Assembly (NCBI GenBank): GCA_023511625.1
Contig: JAIMBD010000004.1
Span: 1 to 64,000 of the forward strand
Reading direction: 5' to 3'
Length of the DNA: 64,000 nucleotides
DNA from: Bacillota bacterium
Lineage (GTDB): Bacteria; Bacillota; Sulfobacillia; Sulfobacillales; Sulfobacillaceae
In this document: one piece after another, positions 34,104 to 43,980 of the stretch
Numbering within the stretch: position 1 is the stretch's first letter
How the letters are laid out: each line of letters opens with the position of its first letter
Notes under the pieces: model-generated
Told to the model about the DNA's origin: nothing
What the model saw: only the letters and a program-made list of their open reading frames with translations
Database searches by the model: none
Translations under genes and position numbers: made by a program

Positions 34104-34939
34104 ACCCGTTTTCCTCCTTGGCGCATGATCTCCAGCACCCGATTGGCGGTTTCCTCGACGGCGTGATTGCTGACGTCGACCACGGGGCATTTGAGTTGGG
34201 CGTAGATATCCCAAGCATAATCTAATTCTACCAGGATTCGTTCCAGCGTGGCATACTGCGCGTTGGCCTCCAGCCCGAGGCTCTTCAGCCGCTGACGGCG
34301 GATTTCGACCAACAGCTCGGGTTCGATGGTCAACCCCACCGTCTTGTCCCGCCCGAGCACAAACAGCTCGGGCGGCACCGGCACCTCCGGGACCAGCGGG
34401 ATGTTGGCCACTTTGAGACGATGATTGGCGAGGTAGAGGCTGACCGGCGTCTTGGAGGTGCGCGACACCCCCAAGAGAATGAGGTCGGCCTGGCGAATGG
34501 CGCGGGGGTCGCGCCCGTCGTCGTACTTCACGGCGAACTCGATGGCCTCCACGCGGGCAAAGTACTCGCGGTCCAGGCGGTGGGTGAGGCCCGGCACCAA
34601 CCGTGGCGCCACCCCGAGCGCGGCCTCCAGGCTGTCCAACATCGGCCCCAAGATGTCGACGGCGGCGATCTTTTGCCGCGCCGCCGCCTCTTGGAGGTAG
34701 CGGCGCCACTCGGGGCGCACCAACGTAAAGACGATGACGGCTGGCCGGTGGCGAGCGGCCCGCTCCACCACCTGGTCCAGCCCCTCGGCGCTGGACACGT
34801 GGGTGACCCGCTCAAGCCGGATCTCGGCGCGGTCCTCAAACTGCACCAGGGCCCCCGCCGCCACCCGCTCAGCGGTTTCCCCTAAGGAATCCGAGACCAC
34901 GAATACCGTCGCGTGGCCGCGGGGCTCACTTGGGGTCAT
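34100..34939 (-). CDS. ppsR: Pyruvate, phosphate dikinase regulatory protein (kinase/pyrophosphorylase)
   Basis: A 279-residue DUF299/PF03618 protein that phosphorylates PPDK with ADP and reactivates it by phosphate-dependent dephosphorylation. The family start V-F-V-V-S-D-S-L-G-E-T-A is seen at residues 12-23, and the P-loop-like nucleotide site L-L-G-V-S-R-T-S-K-T-P lies near residue 155. The C-terminal half contains Y-A-T-L-E-R-I-L-V-E-L-D-Y-A. The ATGA overlap with ppdK couples regulator and target. It follows glyS by 19 bp. Confidence 0.94.
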   Translation of the reverse strand: MTPSEPRGHATVFVVSDSLGETAERVAAGALVQFEDRAEIRLERVTHVSSAEGLDQVVERAARHRPAVIVFTLVRPEWRRYLQEAAARQKIAAVDILGPMLDSLEAALGVAPRLVPGLTHRLDREYFARVEAIEFAVKYDDGRDPRAIRQADLILLGVSRTSKTPVSLYLANHRLKVANIPLVPEVPVPPELFVLGRDKTVGLTIEPELLVEIRRQRLKSLGLEANAQYATLERILVELDYAWDIYAQLKCPVVDVSNHAVEETANRVLEIMRQGGKRV

Positions 34940-34958
34940 CGACCTTCCCCCTTCGCCT

Positions 34959-36998
34959 CTACAACCGTTCGGGGTCGGCGGGCAGGATCAGCGCGGCCCG
35001 CGCGTGCCGCAAGAGCCCAAGGCGCCGCGCCCGGACGGCCGGATCGGGGTCGAGCACCAACACCGCCTCGAACAACCGGTCCACGGCTTGGGCCAAGCGG
35101 GGGATCGCCTCCCACCATCGGCCCCACTCCTCGGGGCGGTCCGACCACGCCGCAGTGGCCGCCGCAGTGGCCGCCCATAGTTCCGCCTCCACCGGAAGCA
35201 CCGGTTCCGGCGCCGCTTCGGCCGCCGCCTGGGACAGCACCCGGGCCGCGCGCTTGGCGGCGGTGACCCAGCCCTCGAAGCCCGGATCGCGCCGGAAGGC
35301 GGCCAAGCGCTCGAGGCGCGCCGGCAAGCTGCCGAGCCGGTCGTCGGCAGCAACTGCCGCCATCACCCACTCGCTCGGCCATCGGTCCTGCCAGTGGTAC
35401 GCCAGCCGCCCTACGATGAGGTCGTGCGCCTCGTCCGCCACGGTCGCCGGGACCTCGGCGACTGCAGCCGCCTCGGCCAAAAGTGCGCGCAAGGAAAGCC
35501 GCGGCCCCAAAGCCCCCTCGGCCAAAATCCGCCCGATGCCGAGGGCGGCCCGGCGCAGCCCGTAGGGGTCTTCGGAACCGGTGGGGCGGATGTCGCGCCC
35601 CAAAAGTGCCACCAACGTGTCGACCCGGTCCAACAGCCCCAAAAGCTGCGCCCATCGGCTCGAGGGCACCGGATCGTCGGCCCCGCGCGGCAGGTAGTGG
35701 CCGGCGATGGCCTCTGCCACCTCCTCGGCTTCGCCGGCGGCGCGGGCGTAGATCCCGCCCATCACCCCTTCCAGTTCGGGAAACTCCTGGACCACATGGG
35801 ACAGGAGGTCGGCCTTGCACAAGGCCACGGCCCGCACCACCCAGGCCTCGGCGGCGGGCTCAAGGCCGAGCTCTGGCAAGACACGGCGGGCGAGCGCCGT
35901 CATCCGCTCCACCTTGTCGCGATAGCTTCCCACCCCTTCCCAAAACAGCACCCGGTGAAGCCCCTCGGCGCGCTCGGCGAGGGGCTGGCGGAGGTCTTCG
36001 CGGTAAAAATAGGCGGCGTCGTTCAGGCGCGCGCGCAGCACCTTCTCGTTGCCCCGCCGCACCGCCTCGAGGTCTTCCCCGACGCCGTTTCGCACCGCCA
36101 CGAAATAAGGCAGGAGCCGCCCGTCTTCGCCGTACACCGGAAAGTAGCGCTGGTGCACGCGCATCGAGGTGGTCAAGACCACATCGGGCACGGCCAAAAA
36201 TTCGGGGTCAAACTCGCCCCGAAAGGGGGTAGGCCACTCCACCAGATTGGCCACCTCCTGCAAGAGATCCTCGGACTCCCCGAGCACGCCCCCGACCTCC
36301 GCCGCCAGCCGCCGCGCCTCGGCCAGGATATGACGGCGGCGCTCCTCGCCCGACACCATCACCCGGATCGTCGGCAATAGCGCCCAGTAGTGGTCGATGC
36401 CCGCCACCGGCACGGCCTCGGGCGCATCGGTGCGGTTGCCGTACGTCTTGGGCTGGCTTTCCACCCCCATCACCGTCCACGGCACCAAGCGGTCCTCCAG
36501 CCACAGCTGCGTCCAGCGCACGGGCCGAAGAAAACGGTACGCGCCCTCGCCCCAACGCATGCTCCGCGGCAGGGGGACGGCCGCCAAGGCCTCGGCCAGC
36601 GCTTGAGGGAGGACGGCCTCGGCCGAAGCTACTGGCTTTCGCACCTCCACCACGGCGTACGTGCGTCCGCCCACCACCGCCTCGCGTACCTCGGAGCGAT
36701 CGGCCCCCACCCGAGCCAAAAACCCCGCCAAAGCCGGCGTGGGCTCCCCTTCGGCGGTGAAGGCTTGGCGCCACTGGGGCCCGCGCACCGCTTCGCGGGC
36801 CTCGGCCTGCTGCGCCCGCACCGGCCCCCACAGCACCAGCCGGCGCGGGGTGGCCGCGGCCTTTACCGCTCCCGCCTCCAAGCGGTGGACCTGCAGCCGC
36901 TCGGTCACCTGGGCCATAAGGTCGCTGGTCAAGGCGTCCAGGTACCGGCTCGGGATCTCCTCGACGCCGAGCTCCCACAAAAAGCGCACGCTATCCAC
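34959..36998 (-). CDS. glyS: Glycyl-tRNA synthetase, beta subunit
   Basis: A 679-residue beta subunit of the heterotetrameric bacterial glycyl-tRNA synthetase. It begins [14 protein letters not shown] (family hallmark) and has R-S-M-R-W-G near residue 145, an HD-like domain with [21 protein letters not shown] near residue 400, and a C-terminal helical anticodon-binding region. The GTG at 36998 overlaps the glyQ stop by 8 bp. No T-box leader is visible, unlike many Firmicutes glyQS operons, because the genes are buried in a long operon. Confidence 0.95.
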   Translation of the reverse strand: MDSVRFLWELGVEEIPSRYLDALTSDLMAQVTERLQVHRLEAGAVKAAATPRRLVLWGPVRAQQAEAREAVRGPQWRQAFTAEGEPTPALAGFLARVGADRSEVREAVVGGRTYAVVEVRKPVASAEAVLPQALAEALAAVPLPRSMRWGEGAYRFLRPVRWTQLWLEDRLVPWTVMGVESQPKTYGNRTDAPEAVPVAGIDHYWALLPTIRVMVSGEERRRHILAEARRLAAEVGGVLGESEDLLQEVANLVEWPTPFRGEFDPEFLAVPDVVLTTSMRVHQRYFPVYGEDGRLLPYFVAVRNGVGEDLEAVRRGNEKVLRARLNDAAYFYREDLRQPLAERAEGLHRVLFWEGVGSYRDKVERMTALARRVLPELGLEPAAEAWVVRAVALCKADLLSHVVQEFPELEGVMGGIYARAAGEAEEVAEAIAGHYLPRGADDPVPSSRWAQLLGLLDRVDTLVALLGRDIRPTGSEDPYGLRRAALGIGRILAEGALGPRLSLRALLAEAAAVAEVPATVADEAHDLIVGRLAYHWQDRWPSEWVMAAVAADDRLGSLPARLERLAAFRRDPGFEGWVTAAKRAARVLSQAAAEAAPEPVLPVEAELWAATAAATAAWSDRPEEWGRWWEAIPRLAQAVDRLFEAVLVLDPDPAVRARRLGLLRHARAALILPADPERL

Positions 36999-37860
36999 GG
37001 TCTTCTTGGCCCTCCTCTTCCGCCTCTCGCTCCAACCACAACCGCGCGGCGGTCCGGGCCAAGGCCCGAATGCGCCCGAGGTAGGCCTGGCGTTCGGTCA
37101 CCGAAATGGCCCCGCGCGCGTCGAGGGTGTTGAAGAGGTGCGACGCCTTGAGCACCTGTTCGTAGCCGGGGCGCACCAGCCCGGCTGCGTACAGCCGTCG
37201 CGCCTCGGCCTCCGCCGTGCGAAAGAGGGTGAACAACACCTCGGGATCGGCGGCCTTAAAGCTGTAGGTGGCCTGCTCGAATTCCACGCGCTGAAACAAT
37301 TCTGCGTACCGCACGCCTGGGGCCCACTCGATGGACCACACGTCGTCGGTGCCAGCCAGGTAGCTGGTCAGGCGCTCCAGGCCGTAGGTCAGTTCGGCCG
37401 AAACCGGACGGCACTCGAAGCCCCCAACCTGCTGAAAATAGGTGAACTGCGTCACCTCCATCCCATCGAGCCAGACCTCCCAGCCGAGCCCAAAGGCTCC
37501 GAGACTGGGCGACTCCCAGTTGTCCTCCACGAGGCGGATGTCGTGGCGCCGACGGTCGATGCCGAGGCGCTCGAGACTCTGGAGGTACAGCTCCACCACG
37601 TCATCGGGGCTGGGTTTGAGCAGCACCTGAAACTGGTGATGCTGGTAGAGTCGATTGGGATTCTCTCCGTAGCGCCCGTCTACCGGGCGGCGCGAAGGCT
37701 GGACATAGGCCACCCGCCAGGGGCGACGCCCGAGAGCCATGAAGAAGGTCCAGGGGTGCATGGTGCCTGCCCCCATCTCGATGTCGTACGGCTCGGCCAG
37801 CACTGCGCCGTTCTCGGCCCAAAACGCCTTGAGCCGCATTACCACTTCTTGCAACGTCAT
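36991..37860 (-). CDS. glyQ: Glycyl-tRNA synthetase, alpha subunit
   Basis: A 289-residue alpha subunit that forms the adenylation site for glycine. It starts M-T-L-Q-E-V and shows class II motifs [11 protein letters not shown] near residue 33, Y-V-Q-P-S-R-R-P[11 protein letters not shown], and [26 protein letters not shown]. The ATG at 37860 overlaps the recO stop by 4 bp; the much longer open frame upstream is antisense-like and was not used. Confidence 0.96.
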   Translation of the reverse strand: MTLQEVVMRLKAFWAENGAVLAEPYDIEMGAGTMHPWTFFMALGRRPWRVAYVQPSRRPVDGRYGENPNRLYQHHQFQVLLKPSPDDVVELYLQSLERLGIDRRRHDIRLVEDNWESPSLGAFGLGWEVWLDGMEVTQFTYFQQVGGFECRPVSAELTYGLERLTSYLAGTDDVWSIEWAPGVRYAELFQRVEFEQATYSFKAADPEVLFTLFRTAEAEARRLYAAGLVRPGYEQVLKASHLFNTLDARGAISVTERQAYLGRIRALARTAARLWLEREAEEEGQEDRG

Positions 37861-38660
37861 GCGCCGGATTCGTCCCTTCTTGTGTGGTGTCCCGACCGGG
37901 GCCGCTCCCCCGCGCCGACCACTTGGTCCAAAAACCCAAACGCCCGCGGCAGGCGCCCGCTGTGCACCAACAGGCTCTGGCGCAAGACGGCCAACGCCTC
38001 CCGCCGCACCCGGCCCTCGGCCCCCACGCTGCCCATCCGCTCCGGTCCCAAGGCCTCCCACCGGCTCAAGGTGGCCAACAGGCCGGGCGAGACCGGATCC
38101 TGCCGGTCCCAGAGCCCTTGGTGGCACCGCGCGCACAGGAAGACCCCCTCCCAGCGGTCGAAGCCGGCAGGCGGTGCAAGCGGCCCCTGACACTGGCCGC
38201 AGCGGTGGAGGTCAGGCCCAAACCCCGCCGCTGCCAGGAGGCGGAAGCCGGCGTGCAACCCCACGGCGGCCGCCTCCCCGCCCGCGTCTAAGGCCCGAAG
38301 CGCCCCCACCAGGACGGCGAAGGCGTCCGGAGCGGGATCGTGGAGGGAGAAGAGATCCTCCACCATCCCAGCCAAGGCGTAGCCCCAGGCCATGCGCTCG
38401 AGGTCGTGCGCCAAGCGGGGATGCCCGCTCTCCAGTTCTGCGAGCTCCACCGTGTCGAGGCCGCTGCGCCCCCGGTAGAGGTGGAAATACGCGTAGGCCA
38501 ACGGCTGCACGGCCGCCAACAGCCGGCTTTTCGGCCGGCGGGCCCCCCGGGCCACGGCGTCTACCAGTCCCTCGCGCAGGCAGAAGATGCGCACCAAACT
38601 GTCGGCCTCGCGATAGGGGCGCACGCGCAGCACCACCCCGTGGTCCTGCAGTTTGGGCAT
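37857..38660 (-). CDS. recO: DNA repair protein RecO
   Basis: A 267-residue recombination mediator that loads RecA with RecF and RecR. The N-terminal OB fold has [18 protein letters not shown] near residue 10 and [11 protein letters not shown] near 38. The central zinc motif is H-R-C-G-Q-C with a second C-A-R-C about 25 residues later. The C-terminal helices end in a polar tail. It lies 2 bp downstream of era, the usual Firmicutes neighbour. Confidence 0.93.
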   Translation of the reverse strand: MPKLQDHGVVLRVRPYREADSLVRIFCLREGLVDAVARGARRPKSRLLAAVQPLAYAYFHLYRGRSGLDTVELAELESGHPRLAHDLERMAWGYALAGMVEDLFSLHDPAPDAFAVLVGALRALDAGGEAAAVGLHAGFRLLAAAGFGPDLHRCGQCQGPLAPPAGFDRWEGVFLCARCHQGLWDRQDPVSPGLLATLSRWEALGPERMGSVGAEGRVRREALAVLRQSLLVHSGRLPRAFGFLDQVVGAGERPRSGHHTRRDESGA

Positions 38661-38662
38661 CG

Positions 38663-39604
38663 CTACTCCCGCTTGGGCTCGGAAAATCCGAACCGCCGCA
38701 GCCACTCCTCCTGGTCGCGCCACCGCTTGCGAACCTTGACCCAAAGGTCGAGGTAGACGGCGTGCCCGTAGTACGCCTCGAGCTCCAGCCGCGCGGCCTC
38801 GCCGATGCGCCGCAGCATACGCCCACCCTCCCCGATCACGATGCCCTTTTGGCTGTCCCGCTCCACCACGATGGCGGCGCGGATGTACACCAGCCGCTCC
38901 GAGCGGCGGGTGCGCTCCTCCACCACCACCGCCACCGAGTGCGGGATCTCCTGGGCCAAAAACAGCAGCACCTTCTCCCGTACCACCTCGGCCACGTAAA
39001 AGTCCTCGGGCTGGTCGGTGACCACGTCCTCGGGAAAGTAGGGATACCCCTCGGGTAGCGCCGCCAAGGTCTCGGCCACGAGCGCGTCGAGCCCAAGCCC
39101 ACTCTGGGCGGAAATCAGGAAGTGCCGGGGATACGAACCCAGGGCGAGATACGGTGCGGCGGCTCCGGGACCGTCGCGCACCAGGTCCACCTTGTTGCCC
39201 ACCAGCCACGCCGGCACCGGCACAGCCCGGCAGAGCGCGGCCACCCGCTCGTCCTCCGGGCGGGGCGGGCGGCTTAAGTCGACCACGTGCCACAAGAGGT
39301 CGGCGTCTTTCATCTCCGACTCCGCCGACCGTACCATCCGCTCCCCGAGCTTGGTCCGGGGCCGGTGGATCCCCGGCGTGTCGACCAGGATGATCTGCCC
39401 CTCGGGCAGGTGGTAAATGCCCCGGATGAGGTTGCGCGTGGTCTGCGGCTTCGGGGTGGTGATGGCCACCTTCCGCCCCAAGATGGCGTTCAACAGCGTC
39501 GACTTGCCGACGTTGGGCCGGCCCACCAGGGCCACAAAACCAGCCCGGTAGGGGCGCGGCGCCGGCGCGGGACCCGCAGCCGAGGCTTGGACTTCGTCGG
39601 TCAT
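38663..39604 (-). CDS. era: GTPase Era
   Basis: A 313-residue GTPase that binds 16S rRNA and assists 30S assembly. G1 is G-R-P-N-V-G-K-S-T (about residues 29-37), G2 includes P-Q-T-T-R, G3 is D-T-P-G, G4 is N-K-V-D and G5 contains S-A-Q-S-G. The C-terminal KH domain carries V-I-G-E-G-G-R-M-L-R-R-I-G. The N-terminal 20 residues are an Ala/Pro-rich extension. The ATG overlaps the CNNM-family stop by 4 bp. Confidence 0.96.
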   Translation of the reverse strand: MTDEVQASAAGPAPAPRPYRAGFVALVGRPNVGKSTLLNAILGRKVAITTPKPQTTRNLIRGIYHLPEGQIILVDTPGIHRPRTKLGERMVRSAESEMKDADLLWHVVDLSRPPRPEDERVAALCRAVPVPAWLVGNKVDLVRDGPGAAAPYLALGSYPRHFLISAQSGLGLDALVAETLAALPEGYPYFPEDVVTDQPEDFYVAEVVREKVLLFLAQEIPHSVAVVVEERTRRSERLVYIRAAIVVERDSQKGIVIGEGGRMLRRIGEAARLELEAYYGHAVYLDLWVKVRKRWRDQEEWLRRFGFSEPKRE

Positions 39605-40896
39605 CGGCTTCCCTCCGCCTCGCCCTCAGCGGCCGGATCCACGGGGGCCGCGCGCTGGCGCACCACCACCCGTTTGACCCGGCGCCCCACCACCTTGGCC
39701 ACGGTAAACTCCCACCCTTCGTACTCCACCACTTCGCCCTCTACCGGGGCCCGTCCCAGCAGGTGCAAGATGAGCCCGCCGACCGTGTCGAAGTCCTCGT
39801 GCGGGAAGCGCGTGCGCAAAAGTTCGTTGACTTCGTCGATGGGCATCAGCCCGTCCATCTCGTACACGCCGGGCTCGACCTCGCGCACCGTCATCTCATC
39901 GGTGTCGTACTCATCGTGAATCTCGCCCACGATCTCCTCGAGGAGGTCCTCGATGGTGACGATCCCGGCCGTCCCCCCGTATTCGTCCAGCACCACCGCG
40001 ATCTGGGTGCGGCGATGGCGAAAGTCGGCCAAAAGTTCGCTGATGGGTTTGGTCTCGGGCACGTAGTGGACCGGGCGCACGAGGTCCGCCACGGGTGTCT
40101 TCGGGTCGCGTTCCTTCAAGTAGGCCAAGAGGTCCCGCGCGTAGATCATCCCGATCACGTCGTCGATGGTCTCGCGGTAGACCGGCAGTCGCGAATGTCC
40201 CCAGTGGATGAAGGCATCCCAGGCGTCGCTCAAGGTGGCGTCGGCGCGCAGGGCTTTGACGTCGATACGCGGCACCATCACCTCGCGCACCACCGTATCC
40301 CCGAAGTCGAACACGCCTTGGATGAGCTCGCGCTCGTTGGCCTCAATCAGCCCCTCCTCTTCCCCCACCTCGACCAGCGTCCGAATCTCCTCCTCGGTGA
40401 TCAGTCTGCCCCCTTCGGCGCGTCCCCCGAAGAGCCGGATCACCCCTTCTCCGATGAAGGTCAACAGGCGCACCACTGGATAAAAAAAACGCTCGGAAAG
40501 CGAGAGGAACGGCGCCAGCCGCAGCGCCACCGCCTCCGGGTTGTGGGCGGCAAAGGTTTTCGGCGTGATCTCGGCCAACAACAACACCACCACGGCCATG
40601 ACCACGCTGGCCCACGCCACCCCCACCGGCCCAAAGTAGGAGATAAAGGCGGCCGTGGCGATGGTCGAGGCCACCACGTTGGTGACATTGTTGCCAAACA
40701 ACACCGTCCCCAAGAGGCGGTTGGGATCGCGAATCAACCGCTCCACCTCGCGGCTGCGCTTGACCCCCTCGCTCACCAGGCTACGCACCCGCCCGCGCGA
40801 CAGCGCCAACATCGCGGTCTCGGCCATCGAGTATAACGCCGATAAGAGCAGCAACACCACCAGCACCGCGACGGGGATCCAGCGAGTATCGTTCAC
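39601..40896 (-). CDS. CNNM/CorC-type membrane transporter (HlyC/CorC family)
   Basis: A 431-residue protein with an N-terminal DUF21/CNNM membrane domain (hydrophobic helices near 5-28, 60-90 and 95-125, with A-E-T-A-M-L-A-L-S and E-I-T-P-K motifs), a pair of CBS domains (M-V-P-R-I-D ... R-L-P-V-Y and F-R-H-R-R-T-Q-I-A-V-V-L-D-E-Y-G-G-T-A-G-I-V-T) and a C-terminal CorC/HlyC domain. The family exports magnesium or other divalent ions and binds ATP-Mg at the CBS pair. The GTG at 40896 is chosen because AAGG lies 8 nt upstream and the helix starts soon after. Confidence 0.9.
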   Translation of the reverse strand: MNDTRWIPVAVLVVLLLLSALYSMAETAMLALSRGRVRSLVSEGVKRSREVERLIRDPNRLLGTVLFGNNVTNVVASTIATAAFISYFGPVGVAWASVVMAVVVLLLAEITPKTFAAHNPEAVALRLAPFLSLSERFFYPVVRLLTFIGEGVIRLFGGRAEGGRLITEEEIRTLVEVGEEEGLIEANERELIQGVFDFGDTVVREVMVPRIDVKALRADATLSDAWDAFIHWGHSRLPVYRETIDDVIGMIYARDLLAYLKERDPKTPVADLVRPVHYVPETKPISELLADFRHRRTQIAVVLDEYGGTAGIVTIEDLLEEIVGEIHDEYDTDEMTVREVEPGVYEMDGLMPIDEVNELLRTRFPHEDFDTVGGLILHLLGRAPVEGEVVEYEGWEFTVAKVVGRRVKRVVVRQRAAPVDPAAEGEAEGSR

Positions 40897-40906
40897 CGGC
40901 GCTACC

Positions 40907-41395
40907 TTACCCTCCTTCGCGCTTAAGCCCCCTGGCCCCGCTCCAGCACAGGAAGCCCCCGAGCCCTCCCCAGGCCAAGGCCAAAGCCACCACCGGCACG
41001 GGGTGCCGACTAAACTGTAACATAACCGCGATCGGAATCCGGACCCACTGCGGCAGGAATACCCCCACCCCCACTCCGGCGGCACCAAACGCCGCCAGCA
41101 ACACCCCGCCGGCCGCCACGTCCTTCGCCACCCGCGCCAAGGGGTGAAACTCGGGGCTGGCCAAGTCGACCACTGCCTCCACGGCGGTGTTGATCATCTC
41201 CGCCACCAGCACCACCGTGATGGCCAAGACCAAGTCCAAAAACTGCGAGGCGGGCAGGCCCACGAGCCAGCCCAGCCCCAGCACGAAGGATGCGGCCCAG
41301 AGGTGGATGCGCATGTTGCGCTGCGAGGCCACGGCGTACCCGAGCCCGCGGAAGGCAAAGGCAAAGGATTGCCCGAGATGCTCAGCGCGCTTCAC
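40907..41395 (-). CDS. dgkA: Diacylglycerol/undecaprenol kinase
   Basis: A 162-residue member of the DgkA family, which phosphorylates undecaprenol in Gram-positive bacteria to recycle the wall-lipid carrier. The family core is intact: A-F-R-G-L-G-Y-A-x-x-S-Q-R-N-M-R-I-H near residue 14, A-E-M-I-N-T-A-V-E-A-V-V-D-L near 65 and A-K-D-V-A-A-G-G-V-L near 90. The third family helix follows, and an additional hydrophobic segment at the C-terminus makes it longer than Bacillus DgkA (about 125). GTG start, overlapping ybeY by 14 bp. Confidence 0.9.
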   Translation of the reverse strand: MKRAEHLGQSFAFAFRGLGYAVASQRNMRIHLWAASFVLGLGWLVGLPASQFLDLVLAITVVLVAEMINTAVEAVVDLASPEFHPLARVAKDVAAGGVLLAAFGAAGVGVGVFLPQWVRIPIAVMLQFSRHPVPVVALALAWGGLGGFLCWSGARGLKREGG

Positions 41396-41837
41396 GGGTC
41401 AATCCCAACCCTGCCAACACCGCTTCCGCCTGCGCCATCATCTCCCGCTCTGCCTGTGGAGTGGCGTGGTCGTAGCCCAAGAGGTGCAGCGCGCCGTGCA
41501 CGGCCAAAAAGGCCACCTCCCGGGCCAGGGAATGGCCGAATTCCTCTGCTTGGGCCCGGGCACGGTCCATGGAAATGACCACGTCGCCCAATAACGGCCC
41601 CGGGTCGAATCCGTCCTCGCCCTCCCGCTGCGAGAAGGAGAGCACGTCGGTGGGGGCATCGATCCCCCGGTACTCCCGGTTCAGCCGCCGCACCTCGTGG
41701 TCGTCGGTCAAGACCACGCACACCTCGATGTCATCCATTCCGCCGTGGTTAACCAGCACTTGGCGGACCGCCTGCCGAACCGTGTCCTCCCATTCGCCGT
41801 AGCGGTGCTCGGGGTGACTTTCCACCCACACCTCCAC
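41382..41837 (-). CDS. ybeY: Endoribonuclease YbeY
   Basis: A 151-residue zinc-dependent endoribonuclease in 16S rRNA 3'-end maturation and ribosome quality control. The central N-x-x-Y-R-G-I-D-A-P-T-D-V-L-S-F and L-G-D-V-V-I-S segments are present, and the zinc site is H-G-A-L-H-L-L-G-Y-D-H near residue 110. The GTG at 41837 has AGGAG 8 nt upstream. The first 89 bp overlap the 3' end of pgpH. Confidence 0.93.
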   Translation of the reverse strand: MEVWVESHPEHRYGEWEDTVRQAVRQVLVNHGGMDDIEVCVVLTDDHEVRRLNREYRGIDAPTDVLSFSQREGEDGFDPGPLLGDVVISMDRARAQAEEFGHSLAREVAFLAVHGALHLLGYDHATPQAEREMMAQAEAVLAGLGLTREAR

Positions 41838-43980
41838 GTCCCTTACTCCTCTCCATCTCCTTGAGCACCCGCTCGGGGTACTCGATGCGCTGGTGAAAGA
41901 TCCCCGTCAGAACCCGGGTGAAGGTCCGCGCGATCACGTCGAGCTCCTTCAGCGTCAGGTTGGAGTCGTCCAACTGCCCGTCCTGCAGCCGATCCTGGAT
42001 GATCTTGCGCACAGTGGCCTCGATCTGCTGCGGCGTGGGGTGCTGCAGAGTACGACAGATGGCTTCGCTGGCGTCGGCCAGCATCACGATCGCCGTCTCC
42101 TTCGATTGAGGTTTCGGCCCGTCGTAGCGAAAATCCTCCTCCACCACCCCTTCGCCGGTGTCGCTCTCGACCGCCTTGCGGTAGAAGTAGCCGATGAGGG
42201 TGGTGCCGTGGTGTTCGCGGATGAACTGGACGATGGCCTCGGGCAGATGCGCCTTGCGGGCCATCTCCAGCCCATCGCGCACGTGCGAGGAGATGATCAA
42301 CGCCGACAGCGCCGGCGATAATTTGTCGTGGGGGTTTTCGCCCCCGAACTGGTTGTCCACGAAGAAATAGGGACGTTTGGCCTTGCCCACGTCGTGGTAG
42401 TACGCCCCCACCCGCGCCAACAGCGAGTTGCCGCCCACGGCTTCGGCCGCGGCCTCGGCCAGGTTGCCCACCATGATGCTGTGGTGATAGGTGCCCGGCG
42501 CCTCCACCAACAGCTTGCGCAGCAAAGGCTGGTTGGGGTTGGAGAGTTCGATCAACTTCATCGGCGTCACGATGCCGAACGGCCCCTCCAACAAGGGGAT
42601 GGTGGCCCGGGCCACCCATGTGGCCAAGGCCCCGTCGACAAACCCCCACACCAATCCCTGCCACTGGTGGTACTGCAGCAACGAGGCTCCCTGCATGACG
42701 TCTAGCCCCGCCAGCCCCAGGACGTTGACCCCGCCCACCAACAGGCTGGTCCAGACGAGGTCGTGGCGCCGCGACAGCACCGAGACCGCAAACACCGCCG
42801 CCACGCCGCCAAAGAAGGAAACCAGGGCCACGTCGACGTCGCTGCCGGTCAGCACCGCCAACGCCAGTGCCAAAACCCCCGCCATCAAGAGCCCAAGCCC
42901 GCTGTCGACCATCGCCGCCACCAGCATGGCCACAGTGGGTACCACGAGATAGTCCAGCACGGAAAGCCCGCTTAAGGCGTCGGCGGCGATGAGCCCGGCC
43001 ACCAACAACAGGCCCGCCATCAAGGCCAAGCCCTCCCGCTCCAAGAGCGCACGCCGAAACAGCCACAGGTAGACCGCCAGCACGCCCACCATCAAGGCGC
43101 CAAAGAGCAGCGATCCGGCGATAGGGCCGGGGTCGAACCCCTGGTCCAGGAGGTCGAGTTCCTTGAGCACCTGGATGTCGGCCGCCGTCACCCGCTGGCC
43201 TTCCACCAACACCTGCTCACCCCGCAGGATCTTGACCAAGGGCACTTGGCTCGCGGCCTCGGCCTTGCGGGCCAAGGTGTCCGGCAGGTTGACAAAGGTG
43301 TTGGGGCGCACGTTGGCCTGGCCGAAGGCGGTGAGAAAGGCGCGCAGGCCCGGATCGCTCTCCTGCTGGGCCGCAAGCTGCGCCACGAACCCGCGCGCCT
43401 CGGCCAGCCCGGTGGCGGTGTCGCGCACGCCGTTGCCGTTGCCCATCACCGAAGCCAAGATGACCAGCGAATCCTGCTCCAACTGGGCCAACTCGGGCGG
43501 CGCCAGCGACAACACCTCCTGCCAGACGGCCGGAGAAAGGTCGAGGCCGGTGCCCTTCGCGGCGGCTGCCACCCGCTCTGCCATCGGCACGCCGGGGGCT
43601 TCGCTTAAGGCGAACAACAGGCGAAACGCCGCCGTCTCGGCTGCCCGCGCCTGTCCTAAGACCGCCGGATTGGTGGTGTACACGTCGGGGACGTTGGCCG
43701 CGGCCGCCTCACGCGCCTTGGCCGTCGCGCCCCAGTCGATCACCCCATACGGAGCGACCACGTTGCGCGGGGCCAAGTCGCCCACGGCCACATGTACCCG
43801 CTGCGAAAACAGCGTGACGCTGAAGACGGCGCTGACTGCCAGCCAAACCGCCACCGCCACCGCTAAAAGCCGGCTGGACCGGGTCTCAAGCCCCGCCGGC
43901 GGCCACCGCCACTTCGGCCCCGGCTTCACCGGCCGACCGAGGGAGGCCGCAGGCCACCACGACGAAAACGGGAGGTTCAT
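41749..43980 (-). CDS. pgpH: 7TM-HD (PgpH-type) c-di-AMP phosphodiesterase
   Basis: A 743-residue protein. After one N-terminal helix (about 38-58) comes an extracytoplasmic 7TMR-HDED domain, then a block of seven hydrophobic helices (about 280-470), and a cytoplasmic HD domain with T-Y-H-H-S-I-M-V-G-N-L-A-E-A and A-Y-Y-H-D-V-G-K. The HD residues bind metals and hydrolyse cyclic di-AMP to pApA. Its position between phoH and ybeY is conserved in Firmicutes. The C-terminus has a Gly/Arg-rich tail that overlaps ybeY by 89 bp, unusually long for this operon. Confidence 0.93.
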   Translation of the reverse strand: MNLPFSSWWPAASLGRPVKPGPKWRWPPAGLETRSSRLLAVAVAVWLAVSAVFSVTLFSQRVHVAVGDLAPRNVVAPYGVIDWGATAKAREAAAANVPDVYTTNPAVLGQARAAETAAFRLLFALSEAPGVPMAERVAAAAKGTGLDLSPAVWQEVLSLAPPELAQLEQDSLVILASVMGNGNGVRDTATGLAEARGFVAQLAAQQESDPGLRAFLTAFGQANVRPNTFVNLPDTLARKAEAASQVPLVKILRGEQVLVEGQRVTAADIQVLKELDLLDQGFDPGPIAGSLLFGALMVGVLAVYLWLFRRALLEREGLALMAGLLLVAGLIAADALSGLSVLDYLVVPTVAMLVAAMVDSGLGLLMAGVLALALAVLTGSDVDVALVSFFGGVAAVFAVSVLSRRHDLVWTSLLVGGVNVLGLAGLDVMQGASLLQYHQWQGLVWGFVDGALATWVARATIPLLEGPFGIVTPMKLIELSNPNQPLLRKLLVEAPGTYHHSIMVGNLAEAAAEAVGGNSLLARVGAYYHDVGKAKRPYFFVDNQFGGENPHDKLSPALSALIISSHVRDGLEMARKAHLPEAIVQFIREHHGTTLIGYFYRKAVESDTGEGVVEEDFRYDGPKPQSKETAIVMLADASEAICRTLQHPTPQQIEATVRKIIQDRLQDGQLDDSNLTLKELDVIARTFTRVLTGIFHQRIEYPERVLKEMERSKGRGGVGGKSPRAPLRRMGGHGSAGGPPSAG

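Noticed and set aside
36998-38193. Glycyl-tRNA synthetase alpha starting far upstream, or a T-box leader for glyQ
   Set aside because: The long frame overlaps recO and lacks conserved residues. No T-box or specifier structure fits between recO and glyQ, which overlap.
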